Shown: positions 37,274 through 46,046 of the stretch, piece after piece
Layout of the letters: every line of letters begins with the position of its first letter
Position numbering within the stretch: the first letter of the stretch is position 1
DNA from: Bacilli bacterium
GTDB taxonomy: Bacteria > Bacillota_I > Bacilli_A > RF39 > UBA660
Direction: 5' to 3'
DNA: 64,000 bases
Assembly: GCA_017434825.1 (NCBI GenBank)
Contig: JAFSGC010000007.1
Location: forward strand, 23,378 to 87,377
The notes under the pieces: model-generated
Seen by the model: the letters and a program-made list of their open reading frames with translations, nothing else
The model's database searches: none
Told to the model about the DNA's origin: nothing
Program-made: the position numbers and the translations under genes

Positions 37274-38638
37274 TTATAACTTATTTTTAATTTCTTTAAC
37301 AATTGTGTTTAATTTTTCATCTGTTTTAAGATCATTTGTAATTTTATCATAAGATGCAGATATTGTTGAATGATCTCTCCCCCCGAATTCTAAGCCAATT
37401 CTTGCAAGTCCTTCGTCAGTTTCTACTCTACATAAGTAAATAGCTATATGCCTTGGTTTGGCAATATTACTTGTTTTTTTCTTACTTTTTAAGTCTGCTA
37501 CTGTTATGTTGAAATAATCTGCTACAGTCTTTTGAATCTTTGTTATTGAATTATCAGCATAAATATTTATATTTAAATAATCTTTAAGTGCTTCGATTGC
37601 AAAGTTTAAGTCTATTCTATCAGGAACCATCATAGCGGTATAAGCCATTAATCTTTTTATAGTTCCTTCTATAAATCTTATATCATTTTGACATGAATTA
37701 GCAATATATTCGATAATTTCTTGACTTAATTTGTCTTCTAAAGATGTATTTTTAATTTTACTATTAATTATTTTGCATCGTAAGTTGAAATCTGGTGGAT
37801 AAATATCAACAGGTAATCCCCACATAAATCTACTTCTTAGTCTATCTTCAATTTTCTTTAAATCATCAGGCGATCGGTCACTACTGATAATTATTTGTTT
37901 ATTTGCTTGATATAATGCATTAAAAGTATGGAAGAATTCTTGTTGAGATTTATCTGCTCCTACTAAAAATTGAATATCATCTATAATTAAAACATCAACA
38001 TTTTGATATTTATTTTTAAAGTTTTTAGCATATTCAATGCTATCTACTCCCTTTTCTATTGAGGCAAAACCAGTATAATCTGCTACAAAGTCATTACTAG
38101 TTATATATAAAACTTTTTTATTTGAGTTCTGAACTATATAATTCCCTATTGCGTGCATCAAGTGAGTTTTCCCTATTCCACTTTTTCCATATAAAAATAA
38201 TGGATTGTGGATTGTTCCGGGATTTTCTGCTACTGCATGTGCAGAAACTACTGCTAATCTATTGGAATCCCCTACTACAAACGATTCAAAAGTATATTTG
38301 GGATTTAAGTTGGTTTCCCATTCGTCATCTATAAGGGGGTTGTTTACAATTTGTGAGATTTCGACTTCATTTGATTTATTTTCTTCTTCTAATTCATCTT
38401 CGGTTATGTACTCTATTTCAAAGTTTTGTCCGGTTATTGTATAAAGTGTGGAATTAATTATATCTTTGTAATTATTACTTAACATATTCTTATGAATTTG
38501 CATTGGAACTTTGATTTTTAACTTATTATCATGCAAAGAAACAGGTTCTATTTTTGAAAACCATAAATTAAAAACGTTAATACTAACTGCTTGTTCAATT
38601 TCTTCTAAAAACGATTTAAAAAGTTCCTCTATTTTCAT
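37274..38638 (-). CDS. dnaA: Chromosomal replication initiator DnaA
   Basis: DnaA binds DnaA boxes and melts the origin. The 454-residue product has the N-terminal DnaB/SirA-interaction domain, a short linker, and the AAA+ domain with Walker A LYGKSGIGKTHLMHA. Walker B is VLIIDDIQFL, and domain IV carries the HTH signature GGRDHSTISASYDKI. I chose the ATG at 38638 with GGGG upstream; a GTG four codons earlier is possible. It heads the conserved origin block. Confidence 0.98.
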   Translation of the reverse strand: MKIEELFKSFLEEIEQAVSINVFNLWFSKIEPVSLHDNKLKIKVPMQIHKNMLSNNYKDIINSTLYTITGQNFEIEYITEDELEEENKSNEVEISQIVNNPLIDDEWETNLNPKYTFESFVVGDSNRLAVVSAHAVAENPGTIHNPLFLYGKSGIGKTHLMHAIGNYIVQNSNKKVLYITSNDFVADYTGFASIEKGVDSIEYAKNFKNKYQNVDVLIIDDIQFLVGADKSQQEFFHTFNALYQANKQIIISSDRSPDDLKKIEDRLRSRFMWGLPVDIYPPDFNLRCKIINSKIKNTSLEDKLSQEIIEYIANSCQNDIRFIEGTIKRLMAYTAMMVPDRIDLNFAIEALKDYLNINIYADNSITKIQKTVADYFNITVADLKSKKKTSNIAKPRHIAIYLCRVETDEGLARIGLEFGGRDHSTISASYDKITNDLKTDEKLNTIVKEIKNKL

Positions 38639-38650
38639 CCCATACCCCAC

Positions 38651-38894
38651 ACAATTTTTTCAACATCTTAATTGTAACTTATTTTTAAATAAAGATAAAG
38701 ATTTATTTGTTTTTTTCAAGATTTCCACACAAGTTATCAACACGTTCTACCCCGTTGTTTAGTATCTTAACACAAGATTTTAACACTTTCAACAAAATTA
38801 AAATGTGGGAAAAAATAATTTATCAACACACCTGTTTTTTGCTTGTTGTTGAATTGTTGATAAGTATGTTATAATCTTTTTACTTAGGAGATTT
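38651..38894. other. dnaA upstream region, candidate DnaA-box cluster of oriC
   Basis: This 244-base gap separates divergent genes and marks the change of gene direction. TTATCAACA occurs at 38734-38742, at 38820-38828, and inverted at 38855-38863; a weaker ATTTCCACA lies at 38721-38729. The region also holds the promoter of the efflux gene and presumably that of dnaA. With the dnaA-dnaN gap it forms a bipartite origin of the Bacillus type. Confidence 0.75.
38846..38875 (+). promoter_or_regulatory. Promoter of the cation efflux gene
   Basis: TTGTTG (38846-38851), 18 bases, TATAAT (38870-38875). A DnaA box sits in the spacer, so DnaA could affect it. Confidence 0.55.
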
Positions 38895-39758
38895 ATGAAA
38901 GAAAAAAGACAAATTAAAAAAGCTAGTTTGTTAGGTATTTTTGGAAATATCTTTTTATTAATTATAAAAGCAGTTGTGGGATTTATTTTCCATAGTCAAG
39001 CAATGATTGCTGATGCTACAAATAGCGCAGGGGATATTTTTGCTTCAATAATGGCTTTTATAGGTAATAAGATAGCAGGGGAACCCGCAGATGATGATCA
39101 CAACGTTGGCCATGGTAAAGCAGAGTATATCTTTTCCTTATTTATAGGAACTGCTATGGTATTGGCATCATTAATAGTAATAATCACAAGTATTAAAAAT
39201 TTATTAACGTCATCTAAGTTTGAGTATTCTTATATATTAATTGCAATTTGTATAATAACAATTATTACGAAGCTTTCATTATATATATATACAAAAGTTA
39301 TTTATAAGAAAAATAAAAGTATTCTTATAAAATCTTTATATCAAGATCATCGTAACGATTGTATGATAACAACAGGAACTTTAATTAGTATAATATTTGC
39401 TTTCTTTAATATATACTGGTTAGATAGTGTAGTAGGTATATTAATATCTTGTTGGATAATTTATTCTGGGATAAAAATTATAACTGAAAGTTATGAAGTT
39501 CTAATGGATCAAAGTATTGATCAAGAAAGTAGAGAAAAAATTGAATACATCATTCATAATTATTCAAAAGATATTGATATGGGGTCAATGAGCTCAATTC
39601 CAATTGGTTATAAATATATAATTGTTTTAACAATTTATGTTGATGGAAATATGACTACAAGAAAAGCTCATGATATAACAAAAGAATTACAAACAAAGAT
39701 AAAAAAACAAGTAAAAAGGGTAGATAGAGTAATAATTCATGTCAATCCAAAGGATTAG
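38895..39758 (+). CDS. Cation diffusion facilitator family transporter
   Basis: CDF proteins export divalent metals such as Zn, Mn or Fe by proton exchange. The 287-residue product has six predicted membrane helices and a C-terminal cytosolic domain. The metal site is in SQAMIADATNSAGD (helix 2) and QDHRNDCMIT (helix 5), and DDDHNVGHGKAEYI is the usual loop after helix 2. The metal specificity cannot be told. AGGAG precedes the ATG. It is the first gene right of the origin and is not seen in that place in Bacillus subtilis. Confidence 0.92.
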   Translation: MKEKRQIKKASLLGIFGNIFLLIIKAVVGFIFHSQAMIADATNSAGDIFASIMAFIGNKIAGEPADDDHNVGHGKAEYIFSLFIGTAMVLASLIVIITSIKNLLTSSKFEYSYILIAICIITIITKLSLYIYTKVIYKKNKSILIKSLYQDHRNDCMITTGTLISIIFAFFNIYWLDSVVGILISCWIIYSGIKIITESYEVLMDQSIDQESREKIEYIIHNYSKDIDMGSMSSIPIGYKYIIVLTIYVDGNMTTRKAHDITKELQTKIKKQVKRVDRVIIHVNPKD

Positions 39759-39770
39759 GAAACTTTATCC

Positions 39771-39800
39771 TTGACATAATCAATATTTAAATATTATAAT
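39771..39800 (+). promoter_or_regulatory. Promoter of rpmH
   Basis: TTGACA (39771-39776), 18 bases, TATAAT (39795-39800): both hexamers are perfect, as expected for a ribosomal protein gene. Confidence 0.8.
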
Positions 39801-39828
39801 AGAAACGCTAAAAAGGAGAAATTATAAA

Positions 39829-39951
39829 ATGAAAAGAACTTATCAACCAAATAAACGTAAAATGAAAAAGACTCATGGTTTCTTTTCTAGAAAAGGTGGA
39901 AACGTTTTATCATCTCGTCGTAGAAAAGGAAGAAAAAGATTATCAAAATAA
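39829..39951 (+). CDS. rpmH: Ribosomal protein L34 (bL34)
   Basis: L34 is a small basic 50S protein. The 40 residues begin [20 protein letters not shown] and end in a run of Arg and Lys ([11 protein letters not shown]), the standard pattern. It is four residues shorter than the common 44-residue form. GGAG lies about ten bases before the ATG. It precedes rnpA, as in nearly all bacteria, and its own terminator separates the two. Confidence 0.98.
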   Translation: MKRTYQPNKRKMKKTHGFFSRKGGNVLSSRRRKGRKRLSK

Positions 39952-39977
39952 AAACCACTTAAGTAAGTGGTTTTTTT
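39951..39977 (+). terminator. Terminator or attenuator between rpmH and rnpA
   Basis: AAAACCACTT pairs with AAGTGGTTTT around an AAGT loop and is followed by extra U residues. Partial read-through would let rnpA be made at a lower level than L34. Confidence 0.8.
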
Positions 39978-39996
39978 ACAATAATGAGGTAATTTG

Positions 39997-40332
39997 ATGA
40001 AAAAACACGAAAGAGTAAAGTCAAATATTATATTTAATGAGATAATAAATAAAGGTAAAAAAGTTGGAAATCAATATTTTACTATTTTTTTTATTGGAAA
40101 AAATGAAGAAAGACCTCAATTTGGAATAGCGGTTCCTAAAAGACTAGGAAATGCTGTTGTAAGAAATCGACTTAAAAGACAAACTAGAGAACTACTTGAT
40201 AAAACTAAATTATTATTTAAAAATCAACGAAACTATATTATAATAGTAAAAGAAAAATGTTTAAGAGAAAGTTTTGTTGATAAATTAGAAGCTTTACAAC
40301 AATTGATAGGAGATATAAATGAAAAGAAATAA
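39997..40332 (+). CDS. rnpA: Ribonuclease P protein component
   Basis: RnpA assists the RNase P RNA in removing 5' leaders from pre-tRNA. The 111-residue product has the family's RNR signature in GNAVVRNRLKRQTRELL at about residues 48-65 and the substrate-binding N-terminal KKHERVKSN. The ATG at 39997 has GAGG seven bases upstream. Its end overlaps the start of yidC. Confidence 0.96.
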   Translation: MKKHERVKSNIIFNEIINKGKKVGNQYFTIFFIGKNEERPQFGIAVPKRLGNAVVRNRLKRQTRELLDKTKLLFKNQRNYIIIVKEKCLRESFVDKLEALQQLIGDINEKK

Positions 40333-41383
40333 AGTATTATCAATAATCTTAGTATTAGTTTTATTACTTACTACAGGATGTGGTAGTGATAACTATATAA
40401 AAGATGCCAAAGGAAAAGTAGTTATAAATGAAACTACAGGACAAAATTTACAAAAAGATATTTATTGTAAACCATCAAAAGATACAGAAGCATATAAATT
40501 ATATGAAAAGTATGAAGATCAATTAGAAGTTAAACTAAATAAGTTACCTGAATGCGAAGATTTTAAAGTTAATTCAGTAAAAAATAATAGTTTATGGCAA
40601 TTCTTATTTGTTAAACCGTTAGCTTATTTAATATTGAAACTTGGTTATTTATTAGAGTCTATTGGTTTTACTAAATCATACTTAGGTATATCTGTTATGA
40701 TAATTGGTATAATAATTAGATTTATTATTTTACCATTTAATATTAAAACGCAAAAGCAATCTAAAAAGTTACAAGAGCTTGCACCTGAGTTACAACGTAT
40801 TGAAAGAAAGTATGCCAATAAAACAGATAATGAATCAATTATGATGAAAAGCCAAGAAACAATGGCTCTTTATAGTAAATATAAAGTTAATCCATTATCT
40901 AGTTGCTTAATTTCATTAGTTCAATTACCTTTATTCTTTGCTTTCTTACAAGCAATTTATAAAATACCTGCGATTTATGAAGGCGAAATATTTGGTTGGA
41001 ACCTAGGTACTACACCTAGTGTAGGAATATTTACTAATCATCAATATTCATTTTTAATATTAATAGTATTAATAGTACTAACAACTTATTTCTCATTTAA
41101 ATATACAATGAGACAAAATAAGAACTCTGCAATGCCTGGTGCTGAATCACAAATGAAAACAATGTTAATTGTTATGACTGTGATGATTGGTATAGCATCA
41201 GTTAGTTTACCTACAGCAATTGCTTTATATTGGATTGTTACATATGCATTTATAATTATCCAAACATATGTAATGAATTTAATAACAAAGAAGAAAGACG
41301 CTAAGAAAGTAAATAGCAAGAGTAAAAAAATTAAAGAAAAGTTAAAAGTGAAAGAAGGAATGAAGTATGGAAAGAATAAGTAA
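40319..41383 (+). CDS. yidC: Membrane protein insertase YidC (SpoIIIJ/Oxa1 type)
   Basis: YidC inserts and folds membrane proteins, and its Bacillus homologue SpoIIIJ is also needed in sporulation. The 354-residue product has a lipoprotein signal with lipobox TTGC near residue 20, five membrane segments, and the conserved helix-turn region LGISVMIIGIIIRFIILPFN. The positively charged hydrophilic groove residue fits the arginine in that segment. The C-terminal tail is basic. GGAG lies before the ATG, and the gene overlaps jag. Confidence 0.95.
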   Translation: MKRNKVLSIILVLVLLLTTGCGSDNYIKDAKGKVVINETTGQNLQKDIYCKPSKDTEAYKLYEKYEDQLEVKLNKLPECEDFKVNSVKNNSLWQFLFVKPLAYLILKLGYLLESIGFTKSYLGISVMIIGIIIRFIILPFNIKTQKQSKKLQELAPELQRIERKYANKTDNESIMMKSQETMALYSKYKVNPLSSCLISLVQLPLFFAFLQAIYKIPAIYEGEIFGWNLGTTPSVGIFTNHQYSFLILIVLIVLTTYFSFKYTMRQNKNSAMPGAESQMKTMLIVMTVMIGIASVSLPTAIALYWIVTYAFIIIQTYVMNLITKKKDAKKVNSKSKKIKEKLKVKEGMKYGKNK

Positions 41384-41978
41384 GACAGGGAAAGACTTTG
41401 AAGATACATTAAATGAAATCCTTGAAGAAAATAATTTATCAAAAGAGGACGTAGTTTATACAACTGGAGAAGTTAAGAAGGGCTTATTTAAAGGAGAAAC
41501 AACTGAAGTAATTGTTTTTAAAAAATCTGATATTTATTCCTTTGCAAAAGATTTTCTTAAAGAAGTAATTAATAATTTAGGTTTAGATGTTTCATTTGAA
41601 ACAAAGAAAATGGAAGATCGTACTGTTATTAAGATGTATTCAAACAATAATAACATTTTAATTGGACATAATGGTAATACGTTAAAAGCTTTAGAAACTT
41701 TAGTAAGACAAAAAATTCAATTAGAAACTGGGGTTTATTTTGTAATATCTTTAGATGTTGAAAATTATAAAGATAAAAAAATAGCTAGAATTGAAAGACT
41801 GGCTAAGAATATTGCAAGAGAAGTTAGAAAAACTAAAGTAGAAACCCACTTAGAAAATATGAATGCATATGAAAGAAGAATAGTTCATAATATATTAACT
41901 GATTTTAAAGGTGTTACAACAAAAAGTGAAGGTGAAGAACCAAATCGTCATGTTGTAATTAGTGCAACTAAAGAGTAG
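41367..41978 (+). CDS. jag: RNA-binding protein Jag (KhpB)
   Basis: Jag binds RNA with a KH and an R3H domain and affects cell shape and division in other Bacillota. The 203-residue product has the Jag-N domain (KDFEDTLNEILEENNL, KKGLFKG), a type II KH domain with LIGHNGNTLKALETL at about residue 100, and an R3H domain with MNAYERRIVHNIL. It overlaps yidC by 17 bases. The stop codon lies in a terminator stem. Confidence 0.95.
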   Translation: MERISKTGKDFEDTLNEILEENNLSKEDVVYTTGEVKKGLFKGETTEVIVFKKSDIYSFAKDFLKEVINNLGLDVSFETKKMEDRTVIKMYSNNNNILIGHNGNTLKALETLVRQKIQLETGVYFVISLDVENYKDKKIARIERLAKNIAREVRKTKVETHLENMNAYERRIVHNILTDFKGVTTKSEGEEPNRHVVISATKE

Positions 41979-41992
41979 AAATACTCTTTTTT
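41970..41992 (+). terminator. Terminator after jag
   Basis: AAAGAGTA pairs with TACTCTTT around a GAAA tetraloop, then a U run. It contains the jag stop codon. Confidence 0.85.
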
Positions 41993-42020
41993 CTTTTTAT
42001 ATACAATTTTATTTATCTTG

Positions 42021-42029
42021 TGCTATAAT
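42021..42029 (+). promoter_or_regulatory. Extended -10 promoter of the mnmE operon
   Basis: TGCTATAAT has a perfect -10 with the TGn extension; no good -35 is visible. Confidence 0.55.
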
Positions 42030-42051
42030 ACGTTTGCGAAAGGGGATTATT

Positions 42052-43395
42052 ATGGAAGATACAATTTGCGCAATTTCTACATCTTTAGGTGTAGGAGCTA
42101 TATCAATAATTCGTTTAACTGGACCAAAAGCTATTAGTATTGTTAATGGCATTTTTAGTAGTGATATAACAAATACTGATACTCATGTAATAAAATATGG
42201 TCATATTAAAGATAATGATGAAGTAATAGATGAAGTTCTTTTGATGATAATGAAAGCCCCAAAAACATATACTAAGGAAGATATAGTTGAGATAAATTGT
42301 CATGGTGGATATAACACAACACATAAGATATTAGAAATTCTTTTGAAAAATGGATGTAGATTAGCAGAACCTGGTGAATTTACTAAAAGAGCATTTTTAA
42401 ATGGAAGAATAAATTTATTAGAATCTGAAGCTGTTAACGAACTTATTAGTGCGAAAACTGATTCAAAAAGAAAATTATCATTAAATCAATTAGGAGGAAA
42501 TTTAACTAGAAAAATAGAGGCTATACGTGAACAATTAGTATCTCTTATGGCTAATATCGAAGTAAATATTGATTATCCTGAGTATACTGATAATTTAGTT
42601 ATTACTGAAAATTTACTTAATGAAAAATTAAGAGATATTACTTTAGAATTGGACAAACTAGTTGAAGGAACAAAATTTGGTAAGATTGTTTCTAATGGGA
42701 TTAATGTTGCAATTGTAGGTAAACCTAACGTAGGAAAGAGTAGTATTTTAAATCATTTGTTAGATGAACAAAAAGCGATAGTAACGGATGTTGCTGGTAC
42801 TACAAGAGACCTTGTCGAAGGTGTCATATCACTTAACGGTATTGAAGTAAAATTAATTGACACTGCAGGTATTCATGAAACTGATGATTTAGTCGAAAAA
42901 ATTGGAGTTGAGAAGAGTGTTAATCTTATTAAAGAAGCAGATGTTGTTTTACTTGTTTTAGATGCAAGTAGACCGCTTGATGAAGATGATAACAAATTAT
43001 TAACAACAGCCAATCAAGATAATGTAATAATATTTATTAATAAAGATGATCAAAATAGATTATGGAATTTAGATAATAAAGAAAATGTTGTATTTGGAAA
43101 TACGATAAATCCAGATGGTTTAGATAGTTTAAAACAAAAATTAATTGAAATGTTTAATATAAATGAAATCAACAAAGATTTAACATATCTTTCAAATGCT
43201 AGACAAATAGATTTAGTTAATAAAGCTAATGATTCTTTAAAGGTAGCTAATGAGTCTCTTCATAGTGGTATTCCAATTGATATGATTGAAAGTGATTTAA
43301 AGAGATGTTTTGAATATTTAGGTCAAATAATTGGTGATACATATGAAGAAGCTGTTATAGACCGTTTGTTTAGAGATTTTTGTGTAGGGAAGTAG
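42052..43395 (+). CDS. mnmE: tRNA modification GTPase MnmE
   Basis: MnmE with MnmG makes 5-carboxymethylaminomethyl uridine at tRNA wobble position 34. The 447-residue product has the N-terminal folate-binding domain and the inserted G domain. The G domain has GKPNVGKSSILN, DVAGTTRD, DTAGIH and the NKDD motif, and the C-terminus is the catalytic FCVGK. I chose the ATG at 42052, eight bases after GGGG. The frame is open 30 codons upstream through the jag terminator, and that part has no MnmE similarity. Confidence 0.97.
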   Translation: MEDTICAISTSLGVGAISIIRLTGPKAISIVNGIFSSDITNTDTHVIKYGHIKDNDEVIDEVLLMIMKAPKTYTKEDIVEINCHGGYNTTHKILEILLKNGCRLAEPGEFTKRAFLNGRINLLESEAVNELISAKTDSKRKLSLNQLGGNLTRKIEAIREQLVSLMANIEVNIDYPEYTDNLVITENLLNEKLRDITLELDKLVEGTKFGKIVSNGINVAIVGKPNVGKSSILNHLLDEQKAIVTDVAGTTRDLVEGVISLNGIEVKLIDTAGIHETDDLVEKIGVEKSVNLIKEADVVLLVLDASRPLDEDDNKLLTTANQDNVIIFINKDDQNRLWNLDNKENVVFGNTINPDGLDSLKQKLIEMFNINEINKDLTYLSNARQIDLVNKANDSLKVANESLHSGIPIDMIESDLKRCFEYLGQIIGDTYEEAVIDRLFRDFCVGK

Positions 43396-43402
43396 GTGAA
43401 TT

Positions 43403-45274
43403 ATGTACGATATTATAGTAGTAGGTGCGGGACATGCCGGTTGTGAAGCTGGACATATATGCGCTCAAATGAAAAAGAAAACATTACTTATTACCTCGAA
43501 TATTGAGAATATTGCTGATATGCCATGTAATCCTTCGATAGGAGGAAGTGCTAAAGGTATTATAGTGCGTGAAATTGATGCTTTGGGTGGATTAATGGGA
43601 CTTGTAGCTGATCAATCACATTTTCAAATTAAGATGTTAAATAATTCAAAAGGCCCTGCGGTACGTGCATTGCGTGCGCAAGCAGATAAAATAGTATATC
43701 CTAAAATAATGAAAGAATATTTAGAAAACACTGATAATCTAGAAATTAAAGAGGGTATGGTTGAAGATTTAATCATTGAAGATGGAAAAGTACAAGGAAT
43801 TGTTTTAGATAATGGCGAAAAAATTTGCGCTAAAGCAGTAATTTTAACTACTGGAACATATTTAAATGCAAATATTTTAATTGGTAGCGAAAATACTCCG
43901 AATGGACCTCATGGGGAAAAAAGAAGTAACTTTTTATCAACACGTTTAAATGAGTATGGTTTTAATATTAAAAGATTAAAAACAGGAACTCCACAAAGAA
44001 TAAAAGCCGATAGTATTGATTTTTCTCGACTAAAAGCAGAATGTGGTGATGATACCCATTGGACTTTTTCTTTCGACATTGAACCTCAATATGAAATTAA
44101 TGAACAACAAAAATGTTATTTAGTATATACTAATGATAAAACCCATCAAATTATAAAAGATAATTTAGATAAGAGTTCAATGTATGGTGGTTATGCAACA
44201 GGTGTTGGCCCTAGATATTGTCCTTCGATAGAGGATAAAATAGTACGTTTTTCAGATAAAGAAAGACATCAATTGTTTTTAGAACCAGAAAGTAAATATT
44301 ATGACGAATGGTATTTACAAGGATTTTCTACATCGATGCCAAGAGATGTTCAAGAAGAAATGGTACATAGTTTAGAAGGATTGGAAAATGCAGTAATTAG
44401 TAAATATGCATATGCAATTGAGTATGATGCAATTGATCCAATGCAAATTAGACCAACACTTGAAACAAAAGTAATTGAGAATTTGTTTACTGCAGGTCAA
44501 ATTAATGGTACTTCAGGATATGAAGAAGCTGCAGGTCAAGGTTTAATTGCAGGTATTAATGCAGTTTTAAAATTAGATAACAAAGAACCACTTATTTTAA
44601 AAAGACATGATGCTTATATTGGTGTGCTAATTGATGATTTTGTTACAAAAGGAATAACTGATCCATATAGAATGCTTACTTCAAGAGCTGAATTTAGGTT
44701 GTTGCTTAGACATGATAATGCCGATTTAAGATTAACAAGTTTAGCTAATGAAAAAGGCGCGATAAAAAAAGAAAAATTTGATAAACTACAAACAAAAATT
44801 AAACAAATAGAAAAACTAACTAATTATTTAAAAGAAAATAGGCTAATTATAACAGATGAAGTAAAAAAATATTTTGAAGATAATAATTTATCAATTCCAA
44901 GTGGTAATTTTAATTATTTATTACTTTTAAAAAGACCAGAAATAACAATGAATGTAATCAGTAATTTTTTAGATTTATCTGATTATTCAAAAGAAGTTAT
45001 TGAACAAGTAGAAATTGAAAATAAATATGAAGGTTATATTCGCAAAGAATATGCTGAAAAAGAAAGATTAAATAAACTAGAGGAAAAACAAATTCCTGAA
45101 GATATTGATTATGATAAGGTAAAAAATATTGCTAGTGAAGCTCGTCAAAAGCTTTCTTTGGTAAGACCTCTTACTATTGCTCAAGCTAGTCGTATAAGTG
45201 GAGTAAATCCTGTAGATATTAGTTTATTATTAGTTTATTTAAAAAAAGAGTATGGTAAAAATGAAGATAGATAA
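43403..45274 (+). CDS. mnmG: tRNA uridine-5-carboxymethylaminomethyl enzyme MnmG (GidA)
   Basis: MnmG is the FAD and NADH-dependent partner of MnmE. The 623-residue product has the dinucleotide fold VVGAGHAGCEAG at the start, the GidA signatures MPCNPSIGGSAKGIIVRE and TGTPQRI, and the C-terminal helical domain ending near VNPVDISLLLVYLKK. AGGTGA lies before the ATG. It follows mnmE by 7 bases and overlaps rsmG. Confidence 0.98.
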   Translation: MYDIIVVGAGHAGCEAGHICAQMKKKTLLITSNIENIADMPCNPSIGGSAKGIIVREIDALGGLMGLVADQSHFQIKMLNNSKGPAVRALRAQADKIVYPKIMKEYLENTDNLEIKEGMVEDLIIEDGKVQGIVLDNGEKICAKAVILTTGTYLNANILIGSENTPNGPHGEKRSNFLSTRLNEYGFNIKRLKTGTPQRIKADSIDFSRLKAECGDDTHWTFSFDIEPQYEINEQQKCYLVYTNDKTHQIIKDNLDKSSMYGGYATGVGPRYCPSIEDKIVRFSDKERHQLFLEPESKYYDEWYLQGFSTSMPRDVQEEMVHSLEGLENAVISKYAYAIEYDAIDPMQIRPTLETKVIENLFTAGQINGTSGYEEAAGQGLIAGINAVLKLDNKEPLILKRHDAYIGVLIDDFVTKGITDPYRMLTSRAEFRLLLRHDNADLRLTSLANEKGAIKKEKFDKLQTKIKQIEKLTNYLKENRLIITDEVKKYFEDNNLSIPSGNFNYLLLLKRPEITMNVISNFLDLSDYSKEVIEQVEIENKYEGYIRKEYAEKERLNKLEEKQIPEDIDYDKVKNIASEARQKLSLVRPLTIAQASRISGVNPVDISLLLVYLKKEYGKNEDR

Positions 45275-45974
45275 TTTTATTGAAGAATTAAAAAAAATAA
45301 ATATTGATGTAACAGATAATCAATTAGATTTATTAAATAAGTATTATGAGTTTTTAATAGAGTATAATAGTCATACTAATTTAACTGCTATAACAGAAAA
45401 AGAAGAAGTATATTTAAAACATTTTTATGATTCATTAACTGTAAGTAGTGTATATGATTTTAATAAAAGTATTAATGTAATCGATATTGGATCTGGAGCA
45501 GGATTCCCAGGTATAGTATTGAAAATATTTTTTCCAAACTTAAAGTTAACAGTATTAGATTCAAATAACAAAAAAACAACATTTATTTTATCTTTAATTG
45601 AAAAACTGGGATTAAAAGATGTGACTGTAGTAAATGCTAGAGCAGAAGATTATGCAAAGGACCAATTAAATACCATTGATTTATGTGTATCTAGAGCAGT
45701 AGCATATATTGATATTATTGCAGAACTATCTTTACCATTTATAAAAAAAGATGGAAAAGTAATTCTAATGAAGGGTAATTTTGATAATGAAATCATTACC
45801 CTAAAAAGATATCAACAAAAACTCAACATAAAAACATTTGAAATTAAGAATTTTATACTACCAAATAACGATGAAAGAAACTTTGTTATCTTAGAAAAAG
45901 CTAGCGATAGTAAAAAATTATTATCGTATTCTCAAATTGTAAAAAGAAGTAAAATTTGGAATGACAAAAAATAA
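45261..45974 (+). CDS. rsmG: 16S rRNA guanine-527 N7-methyltransferase RsmG (GidB)
   Basis: RsmG methylates G527 in the 530 loop of 16S rRNA. The 237-residue product has the N-terminal helix pair ending in YNSHTNLTAITE, the SAM motif VIDIGSGAGFPGIVLKI, and CVSRAVAYIDIIAEL. The ATG at 45261 matches the family start; an ATG three codons upstream is also possible. It overlaps mnmG. A hairpin at 45957-45984 after it has a poor U tract and may be a weak terminator. Confidence 0.95.
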   Translation: MKIDNFIEELKKINIDVTDNQLDLLNKYYEFLIEYNSHTNLTAITEKEEVYLKHFYDSLTVSSVYDFNKSINVIDIGSGAGFPGIVLKIFFPNLKLTVLDSNNKKTTFILSLIEKLGLKDVTVVNARAEDYAKDQLNTIDLCVSRAVAYIDIIAELSLPFIKKDGKVILMKGNFDNEIITLKRYQQKLNIKTFEIKNFILPNNDERNFVILEKASDSKKLLSYSQIVKRSKIWNDKK

Positions 45975-45991
45975 TGTCATTCCATATTTTA

Positions 45992-46020
45992 TTGCAAAAA
46001 AAAGGATTTTAAGATATTAT
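45992..46020 (+). promoter_or_regulatory. Promoter of noc
   Basis: TTGCAA (45992-45997), 17 bases, TATTAT (46015-46020), just upstream of the GGAG ribosome site. Confidence 0.6.
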
Positions 46021-46046
46021 ATTGATAATAGGAGAAGGGGCTTAAA

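Noticed and set aside
39741..39772. Hairpin after the cation efflux gene (AAGGAT with ATCCTT)
   Set aside because: It has no U tract and overlaps the rpmH promoter, so it is not called a terminator.
41962..42051. N-terminal extension of mnmE by 30 codons
   Set aside because: It runs through the jag stop and terminator and has no MnmE similarity; the ATG at 42052 has a good ribosome site.
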